Source: a virus
Reading direction: 5' to 3' (one strand)
DNA: 61,782 nt
IMG/VR virus record: IMGVR_UViG_3300032242_001102
Location: 1 to 61,782 of that record
Each line of letters begins with the position of its first letter. Position 1 is the stretch's first letter. Positions 50,139 through 58,196 of the stretch are shown piece by piece. The notes under the pieces are model-generated. The model was given only the letters and a program-made list of their open reading frames with translations. It ran no database searches and was not told where the DNA came from. The position numbers and the translations under genes were made by a program.

Positions 50139-50731
50139 GTATTTTGCTTACCTTCTACAATCTTTTTTATCATTTTAGGTAATCCGGGATTAACATGTAA
50201 TGCATGTGGCATTAGTTCGTTGCGAATATAGTTACGGGTATATTTGTTATTTTTGTTAGATTTATCCTCACACCATTCAATATTATGGCTCTCGCACCAA
50301 TATATAAAATCTTCTTTGCGTGTAGTTAAGAATGGACGTAATACATTGTTTCTTGTTAGTGGAATAACTTTGGGTGTACCATGTAATGCTGACCAAATAT
50401 ATGTTTCAACACAATCATCCAAATGATGGCAGGTAATGATTGGTCCATGTGTAGCAAAATATTGATAGCGTTCTTCTCTCCAGAATTCTTCCTGGCTCAT
50501 TGATTTGGGTTTATCACGATTTAATACACCTAAAAATAATGGGAGATTTCTATCCTCACAAAATTTAGATACAAATTCTAATGCTTTGTTACTATGTTCA
50601 GTACCATGATGGAAATAAGCACAAGATACATCATGTTTGCGACTTAGAAAGTCAACGACAGCGCAACTATCTACACCGCCGCTAAATGCTACTGTAACTT
50701 GTTTGGGTAAGGGTACTGTAATCTTAATCAT
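50135..50731 (-). CDS. TilS-like PP-loop ATPase
   Basis: 198 aa. PP-loop SGGVDS (17-22), TCHHLDDCVETYIWSALHGT and RPFL, then EDKSNKNNKYTRNYIRNEL: these match the N-terminal ATPase domain of tRNA(Ile)-lysidine synthetase TilS, including the D-x-S-N...RN-x-R signature. It lacks the C-terminal tRNA-binding extensions of bacterial TilS (over 400 aa), as do short TilS forms. Whether it makes lysidine or another thiolation/amidation is unknown. It is not QueC: QueC lacks this RN-x-R region. Promoter at 50738-50766. Confidence 0.8.
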   Translation of the reverse strand: MIKITVPLPKQVTVAFSGGVDSCAVVDFLSRKHDVSCAYFHHGTEHSNKALEFVSKFCEDRNLPLFLGVLNRDKPKSMSQEEFWREERYQYFATHGPIITCHHLDDCVETYIWSALHGTPKVIPLTRNNVLRPFLTTRKEDFIYWCESHNIEWCEDKSNKNNKYTRNYIRNELMPHALHVNPGLPKMIKKIVEGKQNT

Positions 50732-50737
50732 TTATGC

Positions 50738-50766
50738 ATTATAGCATATAATGATTTATTTTGCAA
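50738..50766 (-). promoter_or_regulatory. sigma70-type promoter of tilS-like gene
   Basis: TTGCAA, 17-bp spacer, TGCTATAAT, seven bases before the ATG. Confidence 0.8.
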
Positions 50767-50783
50767 TAGTTATGGATTTTTGT

Positions 50784-51743
50784 TTAACCGTAGGCTGCGG
50801 CTGCAAGTCCGTATCGTCCGGTGCCCACTCCTGCTGAATCTGTAGCAACTACGCCTGTGTTTGATACTAGATTAGTTATTGATTGATAAGCCAATGCTCC
50901 AGAACCCGCATTACCGTAACCAAATATAGCTTTATCACTACCGTAACCAGCGGCTCCAAGCGACTGTCTTGCTGTACCAACACCTGTAGTATCAGTTGAA
51001 ACTACACCTGTGTTACTTACTAGGTTAGTTACTGATTGTTTAATCAGTCCGGCCTGGGTAAGTCCATATCCAAATATGGCTTTATCTGTACCATAACCAG
51101 CAGCCGCAAGACTATATCTAGCAGTACCCACACCGGTTGTATCAGTAGCCACAACTCCTGTATTACTTACTAGGTTGGTCATTGTAAGATCACTAGTCCC
51201 ATCAAAGCCATATCCAAAAATAGCTTTATCAGTGCTATAACCTGCGGCGCTTGGGCCTTGTCTTGCAGTCCCCACTCCGGTAGTATCTGTGGCAACTACA
51301 CCTGTGTTTGATACTTTGTTTGTTAATGAGTAGTATGTAGCTGAACCAGATGCGTATACTCCATATCCAAAAATGGCTTTATCTGTGCCGTAGCCTGCGG
51401 CAGCTAAATATCCTCTAATAGAACCAACACCTGCGGTATCTGTGGCTACTACACCTGTATTACTTACTAGGTTAGACATAGCTACATAACCACTAACGCT
51501 ATTATATCCATATCCAAAAATAGCTTTATCAGTGCCATAACTTGCGGCTGCAAGCTGATATCTAGCAGTACCAACACCGGTTGTATCAGTGGCAACTACA
51601 CCTGCGTTACTTACAAGGTTGGTTATTGCTGTCAGTGACCCAGTACTTCCATATCCAAAGATAGCTTTATTACCACTCGGGCCCGGAGCAACAGTCCATC
51701 CACTACCAGTTAATGTAATACCACCTGTTATTGTTATTGACAT
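50784..51743 (-). CDS. six-repeat propeller tail protein, 319 aa
   Basis: Six KAIFGYG repeats of about 47 aa, each followed by a variable loop, TNLVSNTGVV, GVGTAR and LAAAGYG. The N-terminal MSITITGGITLTGSG adapter is shared in style with the LamG protein and four other propellers. The first repeat's KAIFGYG strand and the C-terminal half repeat suggest circular closure. Likely receptor-binding fibre tip or adhesin; no catalytic motif. Sits at the 3' end of the fibre block. Confidence 0.75.
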   Translation of the reverse strand: MSITITGGITLTGSGWTVAPGPSGNKAIFGYGSTGSLTAITNLVSNAGVVATDTTGVGTARYQLAAASYGTDKAIFGYGYNSVSGYVAMSNLVSNTGVVATDTAGVGSIRGYLAAAGYGTDKAIFGYGVYASGSATYYSLTNKVSNTGVVATDTTGVGTARQGPSAAGYSTDKAIFGYGFDGTSDLTMTNLVSNTGVVATDTTGVGTARYSLAAAGYGTDKAIFGYGLTQAGLIKQSVTNLVSNTGVVSTDTTGVGTARQSLGAAGYGSDKAIFGYGNAGSGALAYQSITNLVSNTGVVATDSAGVGTGRYGLAAAAYG

Positions 51744-51760
51744 AATTTATTCTTTTTCAT

Positions 51761-54478
51761 TTATTGTAGTGGGAAGGCTGCGGTTGGTGCAGTGAAGTTA
51801 CTTGTATAACGTGCATAACCTTTAGTGAATCTAACATTACTGAGGTATCCCACAAATGTACCTAATGTTAATACTGAAGAACCAATATTATCAGTAGATG
51901 TAAAACTTGTATTTGGATATGAACTTGGATTAGCACCATTACCTATACTTTGTAAAGTACCATTCAAATATAATTTACAGACACCAGATTGACGAACTAA
52001 TGCAACATGATACCACGCATTTAATGCCGCTGATTGTGTTAAAGAGCAACTCCAAACTGTAGGAAGTGTGTTTTGATTAGTAGCCACTTGTAATTTATTT
52101 CCAAAACCTGAATTTCCAAAACGTATACTAACACCATATGCGCCATCATATGTATCTACTAAAAATTTATATCCGCTATCAGCAGTTGCTAGATAGAACC
52201 ATGTTTCTACTGTGAAATCACCAGTGCCATATGCATATAGTAGAGTTTTAGTTTGATTAGTAACATATCCTGAATTAAAACTAATACTTGTATTTCCAAA
52301 CTTAGTTTGAGTTGTAGATAGTTGTGTATCAGATGTTGTTTCTAAATTGTACATCATAGAGTTATCTAGTATACCAATATTAGAAAAGTTACATAATAAG
52401 CTTGTATTTGTTACTACTGGTAGTGGTGCTGTACTTGGACTAAAGTTTGAAGTATATAATACAGTGCCTTTAATAAATCTTAAATTACTAATATATCCAG
52501 TAAACGGGTAAGTGGTATAACCAGTATCACCGCCGTTTCCAACTGTAAATAAACTTGCTGAATCATTTACTGTATTTGAAAATGCTACTGTTGCAACCGA
52601 TATACCATTTAAATAATATATTAGTGTATTAGAGTTACGAACAACAGCATGGTGATTCCACGTATTTAATACTACTACGTTTGATGCAGATAATACAGTA
52701 CTTCCACTTGAGTAATACAAATAGAAATTAACATCTTTGGGAGTGGCAGTGGGACCCAATGACCAAAAGAAACTTCCAGCACCGCCACCAGACTGAAATT
52801 GTGACGCAATGACAGGGTAATTCCCAGTTGCGGTTGGATATATCCAAGCCTCTATAGTAAAATTTGAAGTTCCTAAAGCAAATGCGCTACTGTCTGGTAT
52901 AGTCAAATAATCTCCGGTGCCATCAAAATAACCACTTCCACCTATTGCAGAAGAACTATATCCCAAAGAACCAGTAGTGTAACCGAATGGGTTTTGAGTT
53001 ATTATTTTTGGTGAACCAAATACACTAATTGTAAAGTTATTTGTACTGTTATCAATAAATGTATTACTTTGACATGTTAATAAACTTGTGCCTGTTATTG
53101 CTGTTAATGGATTGATAGGTGGTGTAAATGCTGATGTGTAAACTGCAACGCCTTTGACAACACGTATGTTAGAAATGTATCCATTAAAGTAATGTAAGAA
53201 TCCATCTGACGCATATCTGCGACTTATATATGGTGTAGTAGCATTAAAGTTTTGTGCTGATGTTGTGGTAGCAATTAATACTCCATTTACAAAAAAATAC
53301 ACTGTAGTGCCACTTCTAGTGCAAGCAACGTGGTACCACGTACCATCGTTAATAACATTATTACCAGTTACTAAACCAGTCAAACCGGTATCTGAAATTA
53401 CTGATATATTTTTATTGGTTCTATCATATTGAAACAAGATACCGTTATTAACACCATCACGTGTTTGGAATACATGTTGTTGAAAATAATCTCCTGCACC
53501 TATAGGATTAAGCCAAAATTCAATACTAAAATCCCCTGTACCAAATGAAAAAACTGCATTAGAAGGTACAGTTGCGTAATCAGTACTACCATTAAAATAA
53601 TTACTATAACTAGTAGGCAAAAATGATGATGGACTGAATGGGCTAAAACGCTGTACTGCCGGTGAACCTGTCACAGTTAAAGCAAATATATTATTACTGT
53701 TATCAATAAAACTGTTGCTTTGACATGTTAATAAACTTGTATTACTTATAGCCGTTAGTGGAGTTGTGCTTGGGATAAAGTTAGTTGTATATAATGCTGT
53801 ACCCTTTAAAATACGTGCATTAGAAATATATCCGGGAAAAAATAATGTTGCTGCAACACTAGCACCAATGTATGATATTGTACCAGTATAATTAGTACTA
53901 TCAGAGGTTGTAGCACCGACTTGAGTTCCATTAATAAACAATCTGTTTGACGATCCAGATCTTGTCCATGCTACGTGAGTCCAAGAATTAAGAGTAATTG
54001 TACCGGCTGGAGCAATTATTTCTATCTGTGAGGGACTTCCGCCCTTCCATAAATTTAATGCATTATTATAACTATAAAGAGTATATCCTCCTGCACCACC
54101 GTACACATTATCTGCAAAAAGTACTTTATAGGCGCTAGTGGAAGTAGCAGTTTGAAAAATCCAACATTCTAAAGTTAAATCACCAGTGCCAAAAGTAAAT
54201 GCTGTATTTGTTGGAGTTTTTAAATAATCTGTAGATCCATTAAAATAATTACTCCAATTACCACCAAAAGGTGTGAATGTACCTTGAGTAGTATTACCAT
54301 AACGAGTAATAGGAAAGTTATTAGTACTAGTATCAACAAATGTACTGTTAGTAGCATTATTTGCACCATTGCCAGGCAATAGTAATGTATTGTACATAAA
54401 ATATGGATCATTAGATGGTGGAGTAAAACTAAATCCTCCACCACTATATGTAATTCCACCTGTAATCGTTGCTGTCAT
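51761..54478 (-). CDS. large LamG/concanavalin-like tail fibre protein, 905 aa
   Basis: N-terminal MTATITGGITYSGGGFSFTP adapter, then four lectin-like units each starting with YFNGSTDYLKTP or a variant and containing the stretch FTFGTGDLTLECWIFQT, then WYHVACTRSG, YLNGTLQ-type turns and YISNIRVVKG. This matches LamG/concanavalin A-like domains that bind sugars; about 200 aa per unit. Probable receptor-binding fibre. Neighbour propeller genes share the adapter, so they may plug into the same tail position. Confidence 0.82.
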   Translation of the reverse strand: MTATITGGITYSGGGFSFTPPSNDPYFMYNTLLLPGNGANNATNSTFVDTSTNNFPITRYGNTTQGTFTPFGGNWSNYFNGSTDYLKTPTNTAFTFGTGDLTLECWIFQTATSTSAYKVLFADNVYGGAGGYTLYSYNNALNLWKGGSPSQIEIIAPAGTITLNSWTHVAWTRSGSSNRLFINGTQVGATTSDSTNYTGTISYIGASVAATLFFPGYISNARILKGTALYTTNFIPSTTPLTAISNTSLLTCQSNSFIDNSNNIFALTVTGSPAVQRFSPFSPSSFLPTSYSNYFNGSTDYATVPSNAVFSFGTGDFSIEFWLNPIGAGDYFQQHVFQTRDGVNNGILFQYDRTNKNISVISDTGLTGLVTGNNVINDGTWYHVACTRSGTTVYFFVNGVLIATTTSAQNFNATTPYISRRYASDGFLHYFNGYISNIRVVKGVAVYTSAFTPPINPLTAITGTSLLTCQSNTFIDNSTNNFTISVFGSPKIITQNPFGYTTGSLGYSSSAIGGSGYFDGTGDYLTIPDSSAFALGTSNFTIEAWIYPTATGNYPVIASQFQSGGGAGSFFWSLGPTATPKDVNFYLYYSSGSTVLSASNVVVLNTWNHHAVVRNSNTLIYYLNGISVATVAFSNTVNDSASLFTVGNGGDTGYTTYPFTGYISNLRFIKGTVLYTSNFSPSTAPLPVVTNTSLLCNFSNIGILDNSMMYNLETTSDTQLSTTQTKFGNTSISFNSGYVTNQTKTLLYAYGTGDFTVETWFYLATADSGYKFLVDTYDGAYGVSIRFGNSGFGNKLQVATNQNTLPTVWSCSLTQSAALNAWYHVALVRQSGVCKLYLNGTLQSIGNGANPSSYPNTSFTSTDNIGSSVLTLGTFVGYLSNVRFTKGYARYTSNFTAPTAAFPLQ

Positions 54479-54488
54479 TAGTTACTCT

Positions 54489-55445
54489 TTATTGAAATAT
54501 CTCTGGATGCATTTTACCAAATATCTTCATATACTTGCCAGCCATCATATCAGCTTCTGCTTCAATTGGACTACCTGGATAACTGTCACCAGGCTTAATC
54601 ATATTTAATTCACCTTGACGTACATGTGTTAATTCATGGAATACTGTACGTAATATATCAACCATATTACGATTTTTACAATAAACCCACACTTCACCTG
54701 TTTCAGGATTATGTCTACCGGTATGATGACCTTCTTGTGCTTCATCACTATTGTAACTAAAATCTATCTTTGGAGTATTTTGTAAATTTAATTTCTTAGC
54801 TGTCCAAGCAATAAACTTCTTTACAATAGGATTATTGTTTAAATCTTCTTGTTCAGCTTCTGTAATATAAGGTTTTAATAATTCAGGATCATATCCCTTA
54901 TGTCTAGCAGAATCTCGTAATCGTATTAATCCTTTGGCTTCAATTTGTCTAATTCTATCTCTAGATAAACCAAATTTATCACCGATCTGTTGCAATGTTA
55001 AATCATACCAAAATCTTAGAATTAATACCTTTCGTTGGTCATCGGTTAATCTGTCCAAACCATTTTGAATAACTTGTTTAATACTACTATCTATCTCTGA
55101 CTCTTCACCGGCTGTATCTTTATATGGTACTCGTTCTGCTCTACTATAAATGTCATTAGGATCATCTAATGTTGGCATTGGCTGCCCTCTATATGTAGTA
55201 CCGTCTGGCCTATATCTTTGTCCGCGATATTTTTGAACCTCATCTAGCTTATCTTTAATCCAATTGTCTGGAGTTTTATGATATGTTCTAACAAATAAAT
55301 CATGTAATGCATCACCGGTTATACGATGTTTCTTTGCTATCTTTTTCATTAATTTATCAATGGTATTATAGTCGTGTTTTTCTAAGCTAGGAAGTTTCTT
55401 AGCTAATTCACTTGCGGCTGATTCGTATAGTTCTATGGCTCTCAT
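54489..55445 (-). CDS. sigma70 region 4 / HExxH metalloprotease fusion with capsid tag, 318 aa
   Basis: Start at 55445 gives MRAIELYE followed by S; the tag ends L-Y-E. Residues about 119-180 contain LTDDQRKVLILRFWYDLTLQ and IGDKFGLSRDRIRQIEAKGL, a sigma70 region 4 helix-turn-helix for -35 recognition; no region 2 core-binding helix is seen. After PYITEAEQE (a second I-T-E|A site, near residue 196) comes a peptidase-like domain with VFHELTHVRQGEL (HExxH at 270-274) and EAEADMMAGKYM supplying the third ligand. Possibly packaged, cut in two and injected. An upstream GTG/ATG extension to 55475 is unlikely. Confidence 0.72.
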   Translation of the reverse strand: MRAIELYESAASELAKKLPSLEKHDYNTIDKLMKKIAKKHRITGDALHDLFVRTYHKTPDNWIKDKLDEVQKYRGQRYRPDGTTYRGQPMPTLDDPNDIYSRAERVPYKDTAGEESEIDSSIKQVIQNGLDRLTDDQRKVLILRFWYDLTLQQIGDKFGLSRDRIRQIEAKGLIRLRDSARHKGYDPELLKPYITEAEQEDLNNNPIVKKFIAWTAKKLNLQNTPKIDFSYNSDEAQEGHHTGRHNPETGEVWVYCKNRNMVDILRTVFHELTHVRQGELNMIKPGDSYPGSPIEAEADMMAGKYMKIFGKMHPEIFQ

Positions 55446-55450
55446 ATTAG

Positions 55451-55458
55451 TATTTATG
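55451..55458 (-). promoter_or_regulatory. T4-type late promoter-like element near start codon
   Basis: CATAAATA five bases before the ATG of the sigma/metalloprotease gene, so its late mRNA would be nearly leaderless. Confidence 0.45.
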
Positions 55459-55501
55459 CTCACTTTTGATTTCACAGTAGCGAATTGTTACATCAGGCCA
55501 G

Positions 55502-55541
55502 CAGCCGGCCCACACTTATAACGCAAAGGTCCTAAGGTAGT
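55502..55541. repeat. two adjacent hairpins in a GC-rich spacer
   Basis: A GC-rich hairpin GGCC..GGCC (loop about 7, extendable to a 6-bp stem) is followed by a long hairpin with CACACT/AGTGTG arms enclosing GGTCCTAAGGTAG. Stands out in an AT-rich genome; lies between the secreted nuclease and the sigma fusion genes, a spacer of about 100 bases. Confidence 0.5.
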
Positions 55542-55547
55542 GTGTTC

Positions 55548-56381
55548 TTAATCAGTTGATGCATTTGCACCGCATTTTGTTCGTTTAGCATTAGTTAATA
55601 GACCGTAGTCTACAGGCCATTCTTTTCCAGGTTGTAATTCAATTGCACCTTGTGGGAAAGCAAACTTAACACCACCTGCACTTTCAATCTGTGCAACTGG
55701 AAGTCTGAACTTAGTTAAGTCATTACCTAAGTTAGGATATGGTGCAACGTGTGGGAATATCCATCCTGCTATTTCTTTAGTTTGATTATTGATAACAATT
55801 TTGTAAAAACCATGTGGAACAACAACACCGTTGCCGATTTTCTTATCTTGTGCATTATATACTCCGCCTACATAAACAGTATAACTTTGATTACGCTGAA
55901 CTGCCCAACCACGTACACTAGTTTCTAATAGTTTCCATATTCCACGATTCAATGAACCAGCTTGTGGGCTCATGTTGGTCATTAGGAAACTTTCATATTC
56001 AACTTGTACATCCCATGATAAGTCACCGTCTGGACTCATATGCCCTTTATCGTAGCCAGTACCTGCGTAATCGTTGGGAGTGGCTCCTCCTGAAATTGAT
56101 TGGTCAGTAGCAAAAGCATTAGTGCGAGCGACACAGCCGAGAGCGTTTTTAGGTAATAATTCATATGTTACATATCTAGGTAATTTTGCGGCAGCATCAT
56201 ATCCAACTAGATATGCTTGTCTGCATATAGGTGTTACACCTACTGTTTGTGGAAATCCATATGGGCTATGTACCTGACATTGTTGTACTGGTAGTGGAGC
56301 ACGTTGATCCCACGCAAAGGTATTTGTTGATAGCATTACTGCTAATATTGTTAATAGTTTTTTCATAATAATTCTTTTCAT
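55548..56381 (-). CDS. secreted DNA/RNA non-specific endonuclease (NUC family), 277 aa
   Basis: Signal peptide (MKKLLTILAVMLSTNTFAW) then a beta-beta-alpha metal nuclease: YDKGHMSPDGDL carries the DRGH-type catalytic His (here DKGH) and TNMSPQAGSLNRGIWKLLE the metal-binding Asn. Exported nucleases of this type degrade host DNA or extracellular DNA. A phage could use it to destroy neighbouring DNA or clear biofilm; export by a phage is unusual. ATGA overlap with the GH19-like gene; ATG at 56366 is an alternative start. Confidence 0.85.
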   Translation of the reverse strand: MKRIIMKKLLTILAVMLSTNTFAWDQRAPLPVQQCQVHSPYGFPQTVGVTPICRQAYLVGYDAAAKLPRYVTYELLPKNALGCVARTNAFATDQSISGGATPNDYAGTGYDKGHMSPDGDLSWDVQVEYESFLMTNMSPQAGSLNRGIWKLLETSVRGWAVQRNQSYTVYVGGVYNAQDKKIGNGVVVPHGFYKIVINNQTKEIAGWIFPHVAPYPNLGNDLTKFRLPVAQIESAGGVKFAFPQGAIELQPGKEWPVDYGLLTNAKRTKCGANASTD

Positions 56382-57232
56382 AATATATTTTTGTAATCAA
56401 TAAACTTTGCATGTCTATCTTGTAAGCCACGCAATGCTGGATTAATTTTTTGAGTTACCGCTTTCGTATCGTTAAAGTTATTTATGTAAGGTTTAACACG
56501 TGTATTCCAATACCATACGGCAATCTTTGCGGCAACATCAGGACGTGCTGCCAATTCTGGATTTTGTTCTAGTGGTAATCCCAATGCTTTTCCTGCCATA
56601 CGATAGTTATCACGTCCTGTAATTTGAATAAAGCCACGACCGTGATATCTTACACCATCACCAACATGTGTATTACCTAATATCTTTGCTGTTTTAGGAC
56701 TTAATTTTGGATCATATAGTTTAGCAAAATATTGTTTGCCACCAAACTCTTTCATTCTACTGAAGTCATCGCTTTCATGCCTAGCCTGTGCTAAAAATTG
56801 TGCAAGTTCAACACCCTTAATTCCTGCTTTTAGTGCTGTATGATGTAATATCTTTTCAGCTTCGGTATCTTTCATGCTTACTAGCTTGATAGGTTCTTGT
56901 GGTGTTTGTTGTGTTTGTTTTGCTTGTGCATTAACACCCAGTGCGGCAGCACCTAGTCCACCTAAAAAACCTCTACGTGATATATCTTCTAATACTTTGC
57001 GATTTTTTACTTTACCAATCTCAATACTTATTGGTGTATTAGTTGACATTGCTTTGAAGATTTTTTCAGTCTCGCCTTGTCCTGGTTTCAATTCTGCTGA
57101 AAGTATATTGAATAGTAGTTTATTTTTTCTTACACCAACGAATTCACCTACTAATACTTGATAGTTAGGATAGTTAGGTGTTAAATCTACTTTAGGATTA
57201 ACTTCTTCAGTAATAAATTCAGTTGCTCTCAT
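56378..57232 (-). CDS. capsid-tagged GH19-like/lysozyme-like enzyme with internal Tat-like signal, 284 aa
   Basis: Start at 57232 gives MRATEFITE followed by E; the tag ends I-T-E. After an unrecognised N-terminal domain, ISRRGFLGGLGAAALGVNAQA (about 84-104) has the twin-arginine pattern S-R-R-x-F-L followed by a hydrophobic stretch and AQA cleavage site, placed internally. The C-terminus has QARHESDD with a likely catalytic Glu (E153) and GRGFIQITGRDNY, typical of GH19 chitinase/lysozyme-like phage enzymes. Suggests cell-wall hydrolysis during entry. Longer start at 57265 lacks a site. Confidence 0.7.
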   Translation of the reverse strand: MRATEFITEEVNPKVDLTPNYPNYQVLVGEFVGVRKNKLLFNILSAELKPGQGETEKIFKAMSTNTPISIEIGKVKNRKVLEDISRRGFLGGLGAAALGVNAQAKQTQQTPQEPIKLVSMKDTEAEKILHHTALKAGIKGVELAQFLAQARHESDDFSRMKEFGGKQYFAKLYDPKLSPKTAKILGNTHVGDGVRYHGRGFIQITGRDNYRMAGKALGLPLEQNPELAARPDVAAKIAVWYWNTRVKPYINNFNDTKAVTQKINPALRGLQDRHAKFIDYKNIL

Positions 57233-57236
57233 TATT

Positions 57237-58178
57237 TTATGATAGTCCGTAACTTGCGGCTGCAAGAATACGTCTAGCAGTACCTACTCCAGTTGTATCA
57301 ATAGATACAGTTCCTGTATCTGATATCAAGTTGGTCATCGATAGAGTAGTACTACCATTAGGAGTACCATAACCAAATATAGCTTTACCAATGCCATATC
57401 CTGCGGCCGCAAGCGACCCTCTAGCAGTACCAACACCGGTAGTATCTGTAGCTACTACACCAGTGTTTGATACTAGGTTGGTTATTGCTGTATAGGTACT
57501 AGCGTCAATTCTTCCATATCCAAAGATAGCTTTATCTGTACTATAACCTGTCGCCGCAAGTGCCATGCGACCTGTTCCGACACCGGTAGTATCTGTAGCT
57601 ACTACACCGGTATTGCTCACTTTATTGGTTATTGATAGGTATGTAGGATTATCGTCCAAACCATATCCAAATATAGCTTTATCTGTTCCATAACCAGCCG
57701 CTGCAAGAATACGTCTAGCAGTACCTACTCCAGTTGTATCAGTAGCAACAACACCGGCATTTGACACTAAGTTAGTTACCGCAGTAGAGCCTGATCCGTT
57801 AGTTCCATATCCAAATATAGCCTTGTCTGTACCATACCCTGCTGCAGCCAAATAAACTCTGGAACTACCGACACCGGTAACATCATTACCGACTACCCCG
57901 ATGTTGCTAACTAAATTAGTCATTCTATAATAAGTAACACCATTATCAGACCCGTATCCAAAGATAGCTTTATCAGTTCCATAACTTGCGGCCGCAAGTC
58001 CGACCCTAGCAGTCCCTACCCCAGTAGTATCAGTAGCAACTACACCTGTATTACTTACTAGATTGGTTATTGATACATTTCCTCCGCTACTAGCTCCATA
58101 TCCAAATATAGCCTTAGACGAAGGCGGAGGATTAGTATAAGTAAACCCACCAGTAAATCTCATTCCACTTAAATCCAT
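57237..58178 (-). CDS. six-repeat propeller tail protein, 313 aa
   Basis: Adapter MDLSGMRFTGGFTYTNPPP then six KAIFGYG repeats with GVGTAR and LAAAGYG segments, ending in a half repeat, so the ring can close by pairing the N- and C-terminal strands. Near-identical adapter to the 60129 gene. First propeller after the GH19-like gene; AAAGGAAA before the ATG. Confidence 0.75.
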   Translation of the reverse strand: MDLSGMRFTGGFTYTNPPPSSKAIFGYGASSGGNVSITNLVSNTGVVATDTTGVGTARVGLAAASYGTDKAIFGYGSDNGVTYYRMTNLVSNIGVVGNDVTGVGSSRVYLAAAGYGTDKAIFGYGTNGSGSTAVTNLVSNAGVVATDTTGVGTARRILAAAGYGTDKAIFGYGLDDNPTYLSITNKVSNTGVVATDTTGVGTGRMALAATGYSTDKAIFGYGRIDASTYTAITNLVSNTGVVATDTTGVGTARGSLAAAGYGIGKAIFGYGTPNGSTTLSMTNLISDTGTVSIDTTGVGTARRILAAASYGLS

Positions 58179-58196
58179 AATATTTCCTTTATTTTT

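Noticed and set aside
50135-50731. The PP-loop protein as the missing QueC
   Set aside because: Its HHLDD...D-x-S-N...RN-x-R signature is TilS-like; QueC lacks these and has a different C-terminal Cys cluster.
55502-55541. tRNA or rRNA gene in the structured spacer
   Set aside because: No cloverleaf, no T-loop GTTCGA, and the 23S-like match is only about 13 bases and not collinear.
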